Below are positions 49,649 through 57,383 of a stretch of DNA of 64,000 bases, in pieces (within the stretch, counting starts at the first letter, position 1; each line of letters starts with the position of its first letter). The position numbers and the translations under genes were made by a program. The DNA is from Herbidospora daliensis (lineage in GTDB: Bacteria > Actinomycetota > Actinomycetes > Streptosporangiales > Streptosporangiaceae). Location: NCBI RefSeq assembly GCF_001570585.1, contig NZ_BBXF01000006.1, positions 124,001-188,000 of the forward strand. The letters are read 5' to 3'. The notes under the pieces were generated by a model. It ran no database searches and was not told the DNA's origin. It saw only the letters and a list, made by a program, of their open reading frames with translations.

Positions 49649-50743
49649 ATGACCATCGACTGGCGCACGCGGGGGTTCGTCCAGCCGGAGCCGGTCACGG
49701 CGGAGGAGTTCCTGGCGGCCCGCCACCGGCTGTTCGACGGCCCGTTCACGTGGCCGCTCATGGTCGCCCGTGAGAGCGCCCTCGACCACAACGTGCGGGT
49801 GCTGGCGGACCACGTACAGGAGAACGGTCTTCTGCACGCCCCTCACGGCAAGACGACCATGTCGCCGCAGCTGTTCGCCAAGCAGCTCGCCGCGGGCGCG
49901 TGGGGGCTGACGGCCGCGACCGCGAGCCAGGTCATGGTCTACCGGAACCTCGGGGTCGAGCGGGTGCTGCTGGCCAACGAGATCTACGACGAGCGGGCCG
50001 TCGAGTGGCTGGCCCGCCAGGACCTGGAGCTGCTCGTCTACGCCGACTCGCCGCGCGGCGTCGAGCTGCTGGCCGGGAAGGGCTTCCGGATCCTGGTCGA
50101 ACTGGGGCATCCCGGCGGGCGGACCGGCTGCCGCACCCTCGACGAGGCGAAAGCGCTCAAAGAGCTCATCGACGCCACCGACGGCGTCGAGTTCGCCGGG
50201 GTGTCCGGCTACGAGGGCACCCAGCCCGACCGCGCCGGCGTCACCGCCTACCTGAAGGACCTGCGCCGCCTCGCCGAAGACCTGGCCGCCCCGATCGTCT
50301 CCGCCGGGGGGAGCTCCCACTTCGACCTGGTCACCGAGGAACTGGCCGGTATGGACGCCCAGGTCATCGTGCGCCCCGGCGCCTACATCGGGCACGACGA
50401 GGGCTTCTACGCCCGCATGAGCCCCTTCGCCGACCGGCTGAGACCCGCGCTCGAGGTGTACGCCCAGGTCGTCTCCACCCCCGAACCCGGTCTGGCGATC
50501 GTCGGCCTCGGCAAGCGCGACATCCCCTACGACCTGGATCTCCCGTTCGCCCCCGACGGGCTCACGGTGACGAAGCTGCAAGACCAGCACACCTACCTCA
50601 GCGACCCCGGCGGCCGGGTCAAGCCGGGCGACGTGCTGAGGTTCGGCCTCTCCCACCCCTGCACCGCCTTCGACAAGTGGCGGGTCATCCCCGTCGTCGA
50701 CGACGACCACGTCGTGGTCGACCTGCTCACCACGTACTTCTAG
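49649..50743 (+). CDS. D-threonine aldolase / D-serine dehydratase-like PLP enzyme (fold type III)
   Basis: 364 residues from ATG 49649 (GTG 49634 possible). N-terminal alanine-racemase-like barrel with the PLP lysine in APHGKTTMSPQLF about residue 70-82. C-terminal D-ser-dehydrat domain ends with LRFGLSHPCTAFDKWRVIPVVDD; the H and C of LSHPCTAFD are the metal ligands of D-serine dehydratases and D-threonine aldolases. Cleaves or deaminates a D-hydroxy-amino acid. Coupled location with D-aminoacylase and RidA supports D-amino acid catabolism. Confidence 0.88.
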   Translation: MTIDWRTRGFVQPEPVTAEEFLAARHRLFDGPFTWPLMVARESALDHNVRVLADHVQENGLLHAPHGKTTMSPQLFAKQLAAGAWGLTAATASQVMVYRNLGVERVLLANEIYDERAVEWLARQDLELLVYADSPRGVELLAGKGFRILVELGHPGGRTGCRTLDEAKALKELIDATDGVEFAGVSGYEGTQPDRAGVTAYLKDLRRLAEDLAAPIVSAGGSSHFDLVTEELAGMDAQVIVRPGAYIGHDEGFYARMSPFADRLRPALEVYAQVVSTPEPGLAIVGLGKRDIPYDLDLPFAPDGLTVTKLQDQHTYLSDPGGRVKPGDVLRFGLSHPCTAFDKWRVIPVVDDDHVVVDLLTTYF

Positions 50744-50751
50744 GAGAAAAA

Positions 50752-51132
50752 GTGAAGGAAGAGATCCGCACGACCGACGGAGCCGCCCCGGTCGGCGCCT
50801 ACTCGCAGGGGCTCGTGGTCGGCGACTTCGTCTACACCTCCGGCATGGGGCCGCTCGACCCGGAGACCGGCGAGATCGTCGGCGCCGACGTGGCCGAGCA
50901 GACCCACCGGACCATGAAGAACCTGGGCGCGGTGCTCGCCGTCCACGGCCTGACCTTCGACGACGTGATCAAGTCGACGGTGCACCTGCAGAACCTGAAG
51001 GAGGACTTCGCCGCCTACAACGAGGTGTACAAGTCCTACTTCACGCAGCCCTATCCGGTCAGGACCACCGTAGGATCGCAGCTCATGAACATCCTGGTGG
51101 AAATCGACTTCGTGGCCTACAAGGGGCGTTAG
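50752..51132 (+). CDS. RidA-family enamine/imine deaminase
   Basis: 126 residues, GTG 50752 after AGGAG. Signature GAYSQGLVVGDFVYTSG about residue 14-30, and the substrate-binding Arg in YPVRTTVGSQL about residue 102 are seen; C-terminal EIDFVAYK is typical. RidA hydrolyses reactive 2-aminoacrylate-type enamines made by PLP dehydratases to keto acids and ammonia, so it suits its place right after a PLP dehydratase/aldolase. Stop overlaps the next GTG start. Confidence 0.94.
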   Translation: MKEEIRTTDGAAPVGAYSQGLVVGDFVYTSGMGPLDPETGEIVGADVAEQTHRTMKNLGAVLAVHGLTFDDVIKSTVHLQNLKEDFAAYNEVYKSYFTQPYPVRTTVGSQLMNILVEIDFVAYKGR

Positions 51133-52355
51133 TGGATTCTTCGGTGTACGTCTTCGTCGAGGACCTGCGCGACGAGGGCGTCGACGCGGTGCTCGACCGG
51201 ATCACGGACCTCGGCGTGGCCGGGGTGACCGTGGCCGCCGCCGTCCACCAGATCACGGACGTCACCCCCCACGGCTCCAGCCGGATCACCCTCCGGCACG
51301 ACGGGGTGCACTTCCCGCCGCCGCCCGACCTGTTCGGACGGCTCTCGCCGCCACTCCAGCCCGGCGCCGACGACAAGATCCTCGACGACCTGCGGGCCGC
51401 CTGCCGGGCGCGCGGCCTGTCCTTCCACGGGCAGGCGGTATTCCTGCGCAACGCGACCCTGGGGGCGGCCCACCCCGAGGTGACGGTCCGCAACTGTTTC
51501 GGCGACCGCGCCGCCCCCGCCGACCTGTGCCCGGCCAACCCCGACGTGCGCGCCTACGTGGTGGGCCTGGCCAGGGCGGTGGCCCGCCAGGGCGTCGACC
51601 GGGTCGTGGCCGACGCGCTGCACTTCGCCGCGTTCGAGGCGGGCCGCTCCTACATCCCCCTCGGCCCCATGGACGCCTTCCTCCTGGGCCTGTGCTTCTG
51701 CCACCACTGCCTGCTGAGGGCGACCCAGCTCGGGGTGAACGCCGAGGTGGCCCGCGAGGAGTGCGCCCGGATCGTCGGCGGCGTGCTCGACGGCGACCCG
51801 CCCGCCCAGGGCCAGGTGACCCGGGCGGCGCTGACCGCCTACGCCGGCCCCGAGGTGGTCGCCTACGCACGGGCCCGCTCCGAGACCGTGACCTCGCTGG
51901 TCGCCGAGGTCTCGGCGGCGGTCACCGAGGAGGGCTCCCAGCTCACCTTCACCGACGCCACCGGCGCGCTGAAGGGGGCCGCCGACGGGCTGCCCACGGC
52001 GGGCCTGGCCGCCCACGACGCCTGGCAGATCGGCGTCGACCTGGTGGCGCTCGGCGACCTGGTGCCCTCGTTCGCGGTGCTCGCCTACGCCCGCGACGCG
52101 ACCCGGATCGCCGACGACCTGGCCGCCTACTCGCGCTCGGTCGGCAAGGACCGCGAACTGCGCGCGGTGCTGCGGCCGGGCATGCCCGACATCGAGGGCT
52201 GGGGCGAACGCCGCCGCGACGTCGACTCGACCGAACGCCTGGCCGCCAAGGTCAGGGCCGCCAAGGCGGCCGGGGCGGCCGGCGTCGACTTCTTCGCCTA
52301 CGGCCTGGTCTCACGGAAGGTGCTGAGCCGGATCGACGGAGCCCTCTCAGGCTGA
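51132..52355 (+). CDS. Uncharacterised protein, probable TIM barrel, in D-amino-acid operon
   Basis: 407 residues from the GTG overlapping the RidA stop by one base. I do not recognise a named family. It opens VYVFVEDLRDEGVDAVLDRI and has regularly spaced beta-alpha units (GVAGVTVAAAVHQ; GVDRVVADALHF; GVDLVALGDLVPSFAVLAYA; GAAGVDFFAYGLVS), like glycoside-hydrolase or epimerase barrels. A conserved-looking motif LCFCHHCLLRATQLG (about 195-209) and NCFGDRAAPADLCPANP are Cys/His-rich and may bind metal. Being fourth in the operon suggests a role on the acyl or carbohydrate part of the D-amino compound (for example a muropeptide-like or lactyl conjugate). This is speculation. Confidence 0.75.
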   Translation: MDSSVYVFVEDLRDEGVDAVLDRITDLGVAGVTVAAAVHQITDVTPHGSSRITLRHDGVHFPPPPDLFGRLSPPLQPGADDKILDDLRAACRARGLSFHGQAVFLRNATLGAAHPEVTVRNCFGDRAAPADLCPANPDVRAYVVGLARAVARQGVDRVVADALHFAAFEAGRSYIPLGPMDAFLLGLCFCHHCLLRATQLGVNAEVAREECARIVGGVLDGDPPAQGQVTRAALTAYAGPEVVAYARARSETVTSLVAEVSAAVTEEGSQLTFTDATGALKGAADGLPTAGLAAHDAWQIGVDLVALGDLVPSFAVLAYARDATRIADDLAAYSRSVGKDRELRAVLRPGMPDIEGWGERRRDVDSTERLAAKVRAAKAAGAAGVDFFAYGLVSRKVLSRIDGALSG

Positions 52356-53348
52356 CTCGCGCACGACCAGTTCCGTTTCCAGGATCACCGGGTCGGCGGC
52401 CGTCTCGCCGCGCTCCAGCAGGCTGAGCAGCAGCTTCACCATGGCCGCGGCCTGTTCGATGATCGGGTGGCGGACGGTCGTCAGCGGCGGGTCGGTGTAG
52501 CGGGCCGCCTCGATGTCGTCGAAGCCGACGATCGCGACGTCGCCGGGCACGCTGCGGCCCGCCTGGCGCAGGGCCTGCATCGCGCCGATCGCCATCAGGT
52601 CGTTGGCGATGAAGACGGCGTCGAGCTGAGGGTCGTCTTCGAGGAGCTGGCGCATCGCGATGGCGCCGGACTCGCGGGTGAAGTCGCCGACGGCGACGAT
52701 CGAGCGGCGGTCGCTGTCGCGCAGCGCGTTGCGGTAGCCGGTCAGCCGGTCCTGCCCGCCGATCATGTCCTGCGGGCCGGCGATCGTGGCGATGCGGCGG
52801 CGGCCGCGTTCGAGCAGGTGCTTGACGGCCTTCTCGGCCCCGCCGACGTTGTCGTTGTCGACGTAGGGCAGGGCCACCGGCACGGCCGGGCGGCCGTAGG
52901 AGACCGCCGGCACGCCCATGCGGGTGATCGCGGCGGGCAGCGGGTCGGCGCCGTGCATCGAGATCAGCATGACGCCGTCGACGTGGCCGCTCGCTATGTA
53001 GCGCTCCACACGGGCGTGGGACTGGGCCGAGCCGCTCAGCATCAGCACGACCTGCTTGTCGGCCGCCTCCAGCTCGACGCTGGCCGAGCGGATGACGGTG
53101 GAGAACATGGGGTCGTCGGAGAACACCCGCGTCGTCGGCTCCGACACGACCAGGGCGATCGAGTCGGTGCGCTGGGTGACGAGGCTGCGCGCCGCCGAGT
53201 TGGGCACGTAGCCCAGCTCACGGACGGCGCGCAGCACCACGTCGCGGATTTCGGGACCGACGGTGGACTGGCCGTTGACGACCCTGGAGACGGTCGCCCG
53301 GGAAACCCCGGCACGAGCGGCGACGGCCTCCAAGGTGGGGCGCTTCAT
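52347..53348 (-). CDS. LacI-family regulator (first copy)
   Basis: 333 residues. N-terminal HTH (residues 4-29) TLEAVAARAGVSRATVSRVV, with hinge about 45-60 (VRELGYVPNSAARSL) and a sugar-binding core. Ends TELVVRESA. Very similar over its full length to the LacI protein at 58754-59737, including an identical recognition helix. Last gene of the sugar ABC operon on this strand, 52 bp after the permease, and it converges with the unknown protein (9-nt overlap). Expected to repress the beta-glucan genes. Confidence 0.95.
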   Translation of the reverse strand: MKRPTLEAVAARAGVSRATVSRVVNGQSTVGPEIRDVVLRAVRELGYVPNSAARSLVTQRTDSIALVVSEPTTRVFSDDPMFSTVIRSASVELEAADKQVVLMLSGSAQSHARVERYIASGHVDGVMLISMHGADPLPAAITRMGVPAVSYGRPAVPVALPYVDNDNVGGAEKAVKHLLERGRRRIATIAGPQDMIGGQDRLTGYRNALRDSDRRSIVAVGDFTRESGAIAMRQLLEDDPQLDAVFIANDLMAIGAMQALRQAGRSVPGDVAIVGFDDIEAARYTDPPLTTVRHPIIEQAAAMVKLLLSLLERGETAADPVILETELVVRESA

Positions 53349-53383
53349 CGACGGGTCCCTCCCACGGGGCTCGGGTTGCGGAC

Positions 53384-53395
53384 GATAACGATATC
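53384..53395. promoter_or_regulatory. Separate operator candidate before first LacI gene
   Basis: GATAACGATATC is a near-palindrome with a CG centre (GATAwCGwTATC), 36 bp upstream of the LacI start. It differs from the GAGAGCGCTCTC operators and may be an autoregulatory site. A related CGTTATCG occurs next to the operator at 56925. Confidence 0.4.
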
Positions 53396-53400
53396 GGCCC

Positions 53401-54360
53401 CTAGCCCTTCACACTTCCGGCCAGCAGGCCGCGAACGAAGTAACGCTGCATCGACAGGAACACGATCAACGGGATGATCATGGAGACGAACGCGCCCGAG
53501 GTGAGGCGCTGCCACTCGTTTCCTCTGGTCCCGGCCATCTGCGCCAGCCGTACCGTCATCGGGGCGGTCTCGGCGGTGCCGCCCGAGAAGATCAGCGCGA
53601 CCAGCAGGTCGTTCCACACCCACAGGAACTGGAAGATGCCGAACGCCGCCAGCGCGGGGGCCACCAGCGGCAGCACCACCTTGCGCAGGATCGTGCCGTG
53701 GGTGGCGCCGTCGACGCGGGCCGCCTCCATCAGCTCGCCCGGCAGCTCCGACATGAAGTTGTGGATCAGGAAGACGCCCAGCGGCAGCGCGAAACAGGTG
53801 TGGGCGAACCAGACCTGGATGAACTGCGCCGAGCCTTCGAGGTTCCAGGCCGGCATCAGGGTGATGCCGAAGACCTCCACGCCCTGCGAGAAGAACGACA
53901 GCAGCGGCACCAGGGCCATCTGCAGCGGCACGACCTGGAGGGCGAAGATGCCGATGTAGACCCAGTCGCGGCCGCGGAACCGCGTCCACGACAGCGCGTA
54001 GGCCGCGAAGGTGGCCAGCGCCAGCGGGAACAGCACCGACGGGATCGTGATCACGACCGAGTTGATCAGGAACGACGCCAGCCGGCCCGACGACGACGAG
54101 CTGCCGAACAGCACCTCCCGGTAGTTCTCCAGGGTGAGCTGCGGGTTGGTGAAGAACGTCCACCAGCCGGTCTGCTTGATGTCGTCCTCGGGACGGAACG
54201 ACGACAGGAACAGGCCGAACGTCGGCGTCGTCCAGAGCAGCGCGATGACGACCGCGACGAGGCTCGCGACGCGGCCGGAGAGCCGCTTGCGGACCCGTCC
54301 GGCCGCGGTCTTCGGCTGCGCCGTCTTGGCGATGCTGGGGGCGATGGTGGTCATGCTCAT
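53401..54360 (-). CDS. Sugar ABC transporter permease (MalG type)
   Basis: 319 residues, ATG 54360 overlapping the first permease stop (ATGA). Six TM segments starting ASLVAVVIALLWTTPTFGLFLSSFRP. EAA loop: ELPGELMEAARVDGATHGTILRKVVLPLVAP about residue 205-235 (EAA---G---------I-LP). Final helix then RYFVRGLLAGSVKG, the common MalG-family end. Imports oligosaccharide with the other permease; the ATPase (MsiK type) is not encoded here. Confidence 0.95.
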   Translation of the reverse strand: MSMTTIAPSIAKTAQPKTAAGRVRKRLSGRVASLVAVVIALLWTTPTFGLFLSSFRPEDDIKQTGWWTFFTNPQLTLENYREVLFGSSSSSGRLASFLINSVVITIPSVLFPLALATFAAYALSWTRFRGRDWVYIGIFALQVVPLQMALVPLLSFFSQGVEVFGITLMPAWNLEGSAQFIQVWFAHTCFALPLGVFLIHNFMSELPGELMEAARVDGATHGTILRKVVLPLVAPALAAFGIFQFLWVWNDLLVALIFSGGTAETAPMTVRLAQMAGTRGNEWQRLTSGAFVSMIIPLIVFLSMQRYFVRGLLAGSVKG

Positions 54361-55340
54361 GCCTCCCGGCGCTGCCGCAGCGAGCGGATCTGGTAGACGA
54401 CGATCGGCGTGACGAGCACGAAGAGGAACACGGCCAGCGCCGCGCCCTTGCCCGCCTCGCCGTAGCGGAACGCCTGGTTGTACATCTCGTTGGCGATGAC
54501 GCTGGTGTCGAACTGGCCGCCGGTCATCGTGCGGACGATGTCGAACAGCTTCAGCGTGCCGATCGACTGGGTCACCAGCACCACCACGAGCGCGGGGCGG
54601 ATCGAGGGGAGCGTGACCCGGAAGAACATCTGGAGCGGGGTCGCGCCGTCGAGCCGGGCCGCCTCGACGATCTCGGCCGGGATGCCCTTGATCGCGGCCG
54701 ACAGGACCACCGTGGCGAAGCCGGCCTGGATCCAGACCATGACGACGATCAGGAACAGGGTGTTGGTCGGGGCGCTCTGCAGCCACTGCTGCGGTTCGCC
54801 GCCGAGCCAGACCACGAACTGGTTGAGCAGGCCGATCTGGTCGGCCTCCTCGGGACGGTAGGCGTAGACGAACCGCCAGATGATGCCCGCGCCGACGAAG
54901 GAGATCGCCATCGGCAGGAACACCAGCGACTTGGCGATCGACTCGAAGCGCGACTTGTCCACCACGACGGCGTACACGAGACCGATGGCCGTCACCAGAA
55001 GCGGCACCAGCAGCACCCAGATCAGGGTGTTGCGCAGGACCGTGATCGCTTCGGGCTGGGTGAACATCCAGGCGTAGTTGTCGAACCCGACGAACTGGCT
55101 GCTGTCGCCGCTCATGAACGACAACATGGTGGTCCGGATGCCGGGCACCACCAGGCCGATCGTGAGCAGCACCAGCGCGGGACCGAGCAGCAGGAGCGAG
55201 TGCCCCCACGACCGTTCCTTCATCGGGGCGCGGTCGAGCAGCAGGAGCATGAGGCCGACGAAGGCGAGGAACGCGACCACGCCGATCAGAAGCTGGATGA
55301 GTTTGGGCGCCTCTGCGGCGAAATCGAAGAAGAAGTCCAT
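54357..55340 (-). CDS. Sugar ABC transporter permease (MalF type)
   Basis: 327 residues. Six to seven TM helices with the first at about 14-34 (LIGVVAFLAFVGLMLLLLDRA) and the large extracytoplasmic loop of MalF types. EAA loop: IPAEIVEAARLDGATPLQMFFRVTLPSIRPA about residue 225-255. Located between the SBP gene and the second permease; 74 bp after the SBP stop. Confidence 0.95.
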   Translation of the reverse strand: MDFFFDFAAEAPKLIQLLIGVVAFLAFVGLMLLLLDRAPMKERSWGHSLLLLGPALVLLTIGLVVPGIRTTMLSFMSGDSSQFVGFDNYAWMFTQPEAITVLRNTLIWVLLVPLLVTAIGLVYAVVVDKSRFESIAKSLVFLPMAISFVGAGIIWRFVYAYRPEEADQIGLLNQFVVWLGGEPQQWLQSAPTNTLFLIVVMVWIQAGFATVVLSAAIKGIPAEIVEAARLDGATPLQMFFRVTLPSIRPALVVVLVTQSIGTLKLFDIVRTMTGGQFDTSVIANEMYNQAFRYGEAGKGAALAVFLFVLVTPIVVYQIRSLRQRREA

Positions 55341-55414
55341 GGGGGAGGTCTCCCGGGTGCGGATGTGCCCGGCCCCGGAGCGCGTGGCTCCGGGACCGGG
55401 CAGCGGTCCCTAGA

Positions 55415-56788
55415 TCAGTTCTTCGGCCAGGAGGCCTCGATGAAGTCGAGGGTCGACTTCGTGTCCTTGCCGTTGATCCAGTCGGTCATGCCCTTCCAGA
55501 AGGTGCCCGCGCCCACGGCGGCCGGCATCAGGTCGGAGCCGTCGAAGCGGAAGACCGTGCTCGGGTCCTGCAGCATCTCGATCGAGAGCTTGTCGATCGC
55601 GTTGGCGGCCTTGCTGACGTCGACCTTCTTGTTGGCCGAGACGTAGGTGCCGAGCGCCATGCGGCGGTTCGGGAAGTCGCCGCCGGCGAGGTAGGCCTGC
55701 ACGGCCTGGACCTCGGGACGGTCGGCGAACGCGGCCACGAACTCACCGGCGCCGAGCACCGGCTTGCTGTTGGCGTCGTTGCCCGGCAGGTAGAACGCGA
55801 AGACGTCGCCGTCCTCGGCCACCTTGGTGCCCTCGGGCCAGAAGTTGGCGTAGAAGGACGCCTGGCGGTGCAGGGCGCACTGGCCCTCGGTGATCGGCAC
55901 GCCGCCCTCCTGGAAGGCGGTCGCGGCGATCGACTTCACGGGGCCGTAGCCGCCGTTGACGTACTTCTCGTTCTTCAGGATCGCGCCGACCTTGTCGACG
56001 GCGGTGACCATCTTGGGGTCGTTGAACGGCAGGTCGTGGGCGACCCACTGGTCGTAGCCCTCGGGGCCGAGGTCACGGAGGACGACGTCCTCGATCCAGT
56101 CGGTGGCGGGCCAGCCGGTGGCGTCGCCCGACTCGATGCCGGCGCACCACGGCTTGATGCCGGAGGCCGCGATCGTCTCGGTCAGGGTCATCAGCTCGGC
56201 CCACGTGGTGGGGATCTTCCAGCCCTTTTCGGCGAACATCGAGGGGGAGTACCACACGAACGACTTCACGCTGGCGCCCAGGGGCGCGCCGTAGAAGACG
56301 TTGTCGACCGTGGAGTACTTGATCCAGTCGGGGGACCAGTTCTCGTTGGCGAGGGACTTGACCTTGTCGCTGGCCGGCTTCAGCTTGCCGGCCTTGGCGA
56401 AGCGCTCAAGGAGACCGGGCTGCGGGAAGAACGCGATGTCCGGCGGGTTGCCGGCGTCGGCGCGCACCTGGATCTGCGCCTCGAACTCGCCGGTGCCCTC
56501 ATAGGAGATCTTGATGCCGGTGCACTTGCTGAAGGGACCCCAGGCCTGCTCGAACAGGTCGGCCTCAGCGTCACGGATCGGCGAGTAGATGCTCACCGTC
56601 GTGCCGTCGAACTTGCCGTACTCGGTGAACGGCGCGCAGTCCGCCGACGCCGCGTCGCCGCCGGCGCTGGCGCTGGTCGCCGGGCCGGCGGTGTCGCCGC
56701 CGGAGCTCCCGCAGCCGGTGGCGACGAGTGCCAAGCCCAAACTTGCCGCAATGGCGGACAAACGGGCGGGTCGTGAGAGGAGCGACAT
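55415..56788 (-). CDS. Extracellular sugar-binding lipoprotein (family 1)
   Basis: 457 residues from ATG 56788, chosen because GGAGGAAGGG precedes it; the frame is open 12 codons more. Lipoprotein signal about 1-26 with lipobox LVATGC (Cys 26), then a Ser/Gly linker. SBP_bac_1 body with GEFEAQIQVRADAGNPPDIAFFPQPGLL about residue 100-127 and tryptophan-rich binding motifs (FVWYSPSMFAEKGWKIPTTWAEL; SFYANFWPEG). Aromatic richness fits a beta-gluco-oligosaccharide ligand. First gene of the operon, controlled by the operators at 56925 and 57210. Confidence 0.95.
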   Translation of the reverse strand: MSLLSRPARLSAIAASLGLALVATGCGSSGGDTAGPATSASAGGDAASADCAPFTEYGKFDGTTVSIYSPIRDAEADLFEQAWGPFSKCTGIKISYEGTGEFEAQIQVRADAGNPPDIAFFPQPGLLERFAKAGKLKPASDKVKSLANENWSPDWIKYSTVDNVFYGAPLGASVKSFVWYSPSMFAEKGWKIPTTWAELMTLTETIAASGIKPWCAGIESGDATGWPATDWIEDVVLRDLGPEGYDQWVAHDLPFNDPKMVTAVDKVGAILKNEKYVNGGYGPVKSIAATAFQEGGVPITEGQCALHRQASFYANFWPEGTKVAEDGDVFAFYLPGNDANSKPVLGAGEFVAAFADRPEVQAVQAYLAGGDFPNRRMALGTYVSANKKVDVSKAANAIDKLSIEMLQDPSTVFRFDGSDLMPAAVGAGTFWKGMTDWINGKDTKSTLDFIEASWPKN

Positions 56789-56817
56789 GGACCCTTCCTC
56801 CAAAGTTCTTCCATGAA

Positions 56818-56831
56818 CTCTCATCAGAGAG
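56818..56831. promoter_or_regulatory. Split operator-like inverted repeat near SBP gene start
   Basis: CTCTC-ATCA-GAGAG, 30 bp upstream of the SBP ATG, uses the same half-sites as the operators but turned outward and spaced by 4 bp. May be coincidental or a second repressor contact. Confidence 0.3.
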
Positions 56832-56924
56832 CGGTTCCGGAAGCTTCACCCCGGTTACGACGGCGTGTCAATCCATGTGAGATTACGGTTACCGCATTGT
56901 GAATTGGACAGTTCCGTTATCGTG

Positions 56925-56936
56925 GAGAGCGCTCTC
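56925..56936. promoter_or_regulatory. LacI operator GAGAGCGCTCTC (site 1, ABC operon)
   Basis: Perfect 12-bp palindrome, 137 bp upstream of the SBP start and upstream of the minus-strand TTGACA. It resembles CebR/CelR operators (TGGGAGCGCTCCCA), which respond to cello- or gluco-oligosaccharides. Confidence 0.85.
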
Positions 56937-56991
56937 TGGTGACGTCGCAGCCGGTGGCGGGCCGAGGGTCGACCGTCACATTCCCGGCATT

Positions 56992-56999
56992 GAGCGCTC
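56992..56999. promoter_or_regulatory. Degenerate LacI operator core GAGCGCTC
   Basis: Core of the operator is intact but the flanks are TT on the left and TA on the right rather than GA/TC. 67 bp from site 1, about six helical turns. Confidence 0.5.
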
Positions 57000-57209
57000 T
57001 AAGCACCATCGCAGGACACGTTATGAGGACAGGGGTGGGAGCGCGACCACGGTTGTGTTCCGATTCGGTCACCACCCCCCTGTAAGTGTTTTTCCGCATG
57101 TATCAACAAATAGGCGGCATTACTCCGCGGCGGTCGGTCGCGGCCGCGCGGGCGGCGTTCCGCCGCGGCCCGGCGGGCCCGCCCGGCGGCTCCTCCGGAA
57201 GCCATGATA

Positions 57210-57221
57210 GAGAGCGCTCTC
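57210..57221. promoter_or_regulatory. LacI operator GAGAGCGCTCTC (site 2)
   Basis: Perfect copy (with AGA before it) 285 bp from site 1 and 130 bp from site 3, suitably placed for looping between the divergent promoters. Confidence 0.85.
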
Positions 57222-57232
57222 AGGCGCGGATC

Positions 57233-57260
57233 GTTGACGCAGCGTGAAGCTCGCGTCAAC
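57233..57260. promoter_or_regulatory. Inverted repeat GTTGACGC-N12-GCGTCAAC
   Basis: Perfect 8-bp arms, 12-bp spacer, between operator sites 2 and 3. The arms contain TTGAC. It could be another regulator's site or a short transcript hairpin; no match to a known consensus. Confidence 0.4.
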
Positions 57261-57305
57261 AGAGCCTCATCCGTCACCGGAAAACACTGTGATGAACGCC
57301 CCGCG

Positions 57306-57351
57306 TTGACATCGAGGCCGCCTTGCCGGGATGCTGGCTGAGAGCGCTCTC
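57306..57351 (+). promoter_or_regulatory. GH1 promoter with overlapping LacI operator (site 3)
   Basis: TTGACA at 57306-57311, a -10-like GGATGC(T) at 57329-57335 with about 17-bp spacing, and a perfect GAGAGCGCTCTC at 57340-57351 just where transcription should begin. This is the classic arrangement for repression by steric block. GGGAGG follows at 57355-57360. Confidence 0.7.
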
Positions 57352-57383
57352 ACAGGGAGGGCCGGTTGGGTGGGGGCGGCAGC

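Larger units (their letters stand above)
56789..57383. promoter_or_regulatory. Divergent regulatory region of sugar ABC and GH1 genes (595 bp)
   Basis: No credible gene in it: the open frames are Arg/Pro-rich and lack codon bias. It contains operator sites at 56925, 56992 (degenerate), 57210 and 57340, an inverted repeat at 57233-57260, a minus-strand TTGACA (56866-56871) for the ABC operon and a plus-strand TTGACA (57306-57311) for GH1. A pocket of lower GC at 57075-57115 (GTATCAACAAATAGGCGG) separates the two promoters. Confidence 0.75.

Noticed and set aside
57172-57183. GGCGGGCCCGCC 12-bp palindrome as a terminator or operator
   Set aside because: Sits in a run of G and C where such palindromes are expected by chance, no loop and no T tract.
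56899-57207. 102-codon plus-strand frame in the divergent sugar regulatory region
   Set aside because: It runs across operators and promoter elements, is Arg/Pro/His-rich, has no ribosome site and no similarity I can see.
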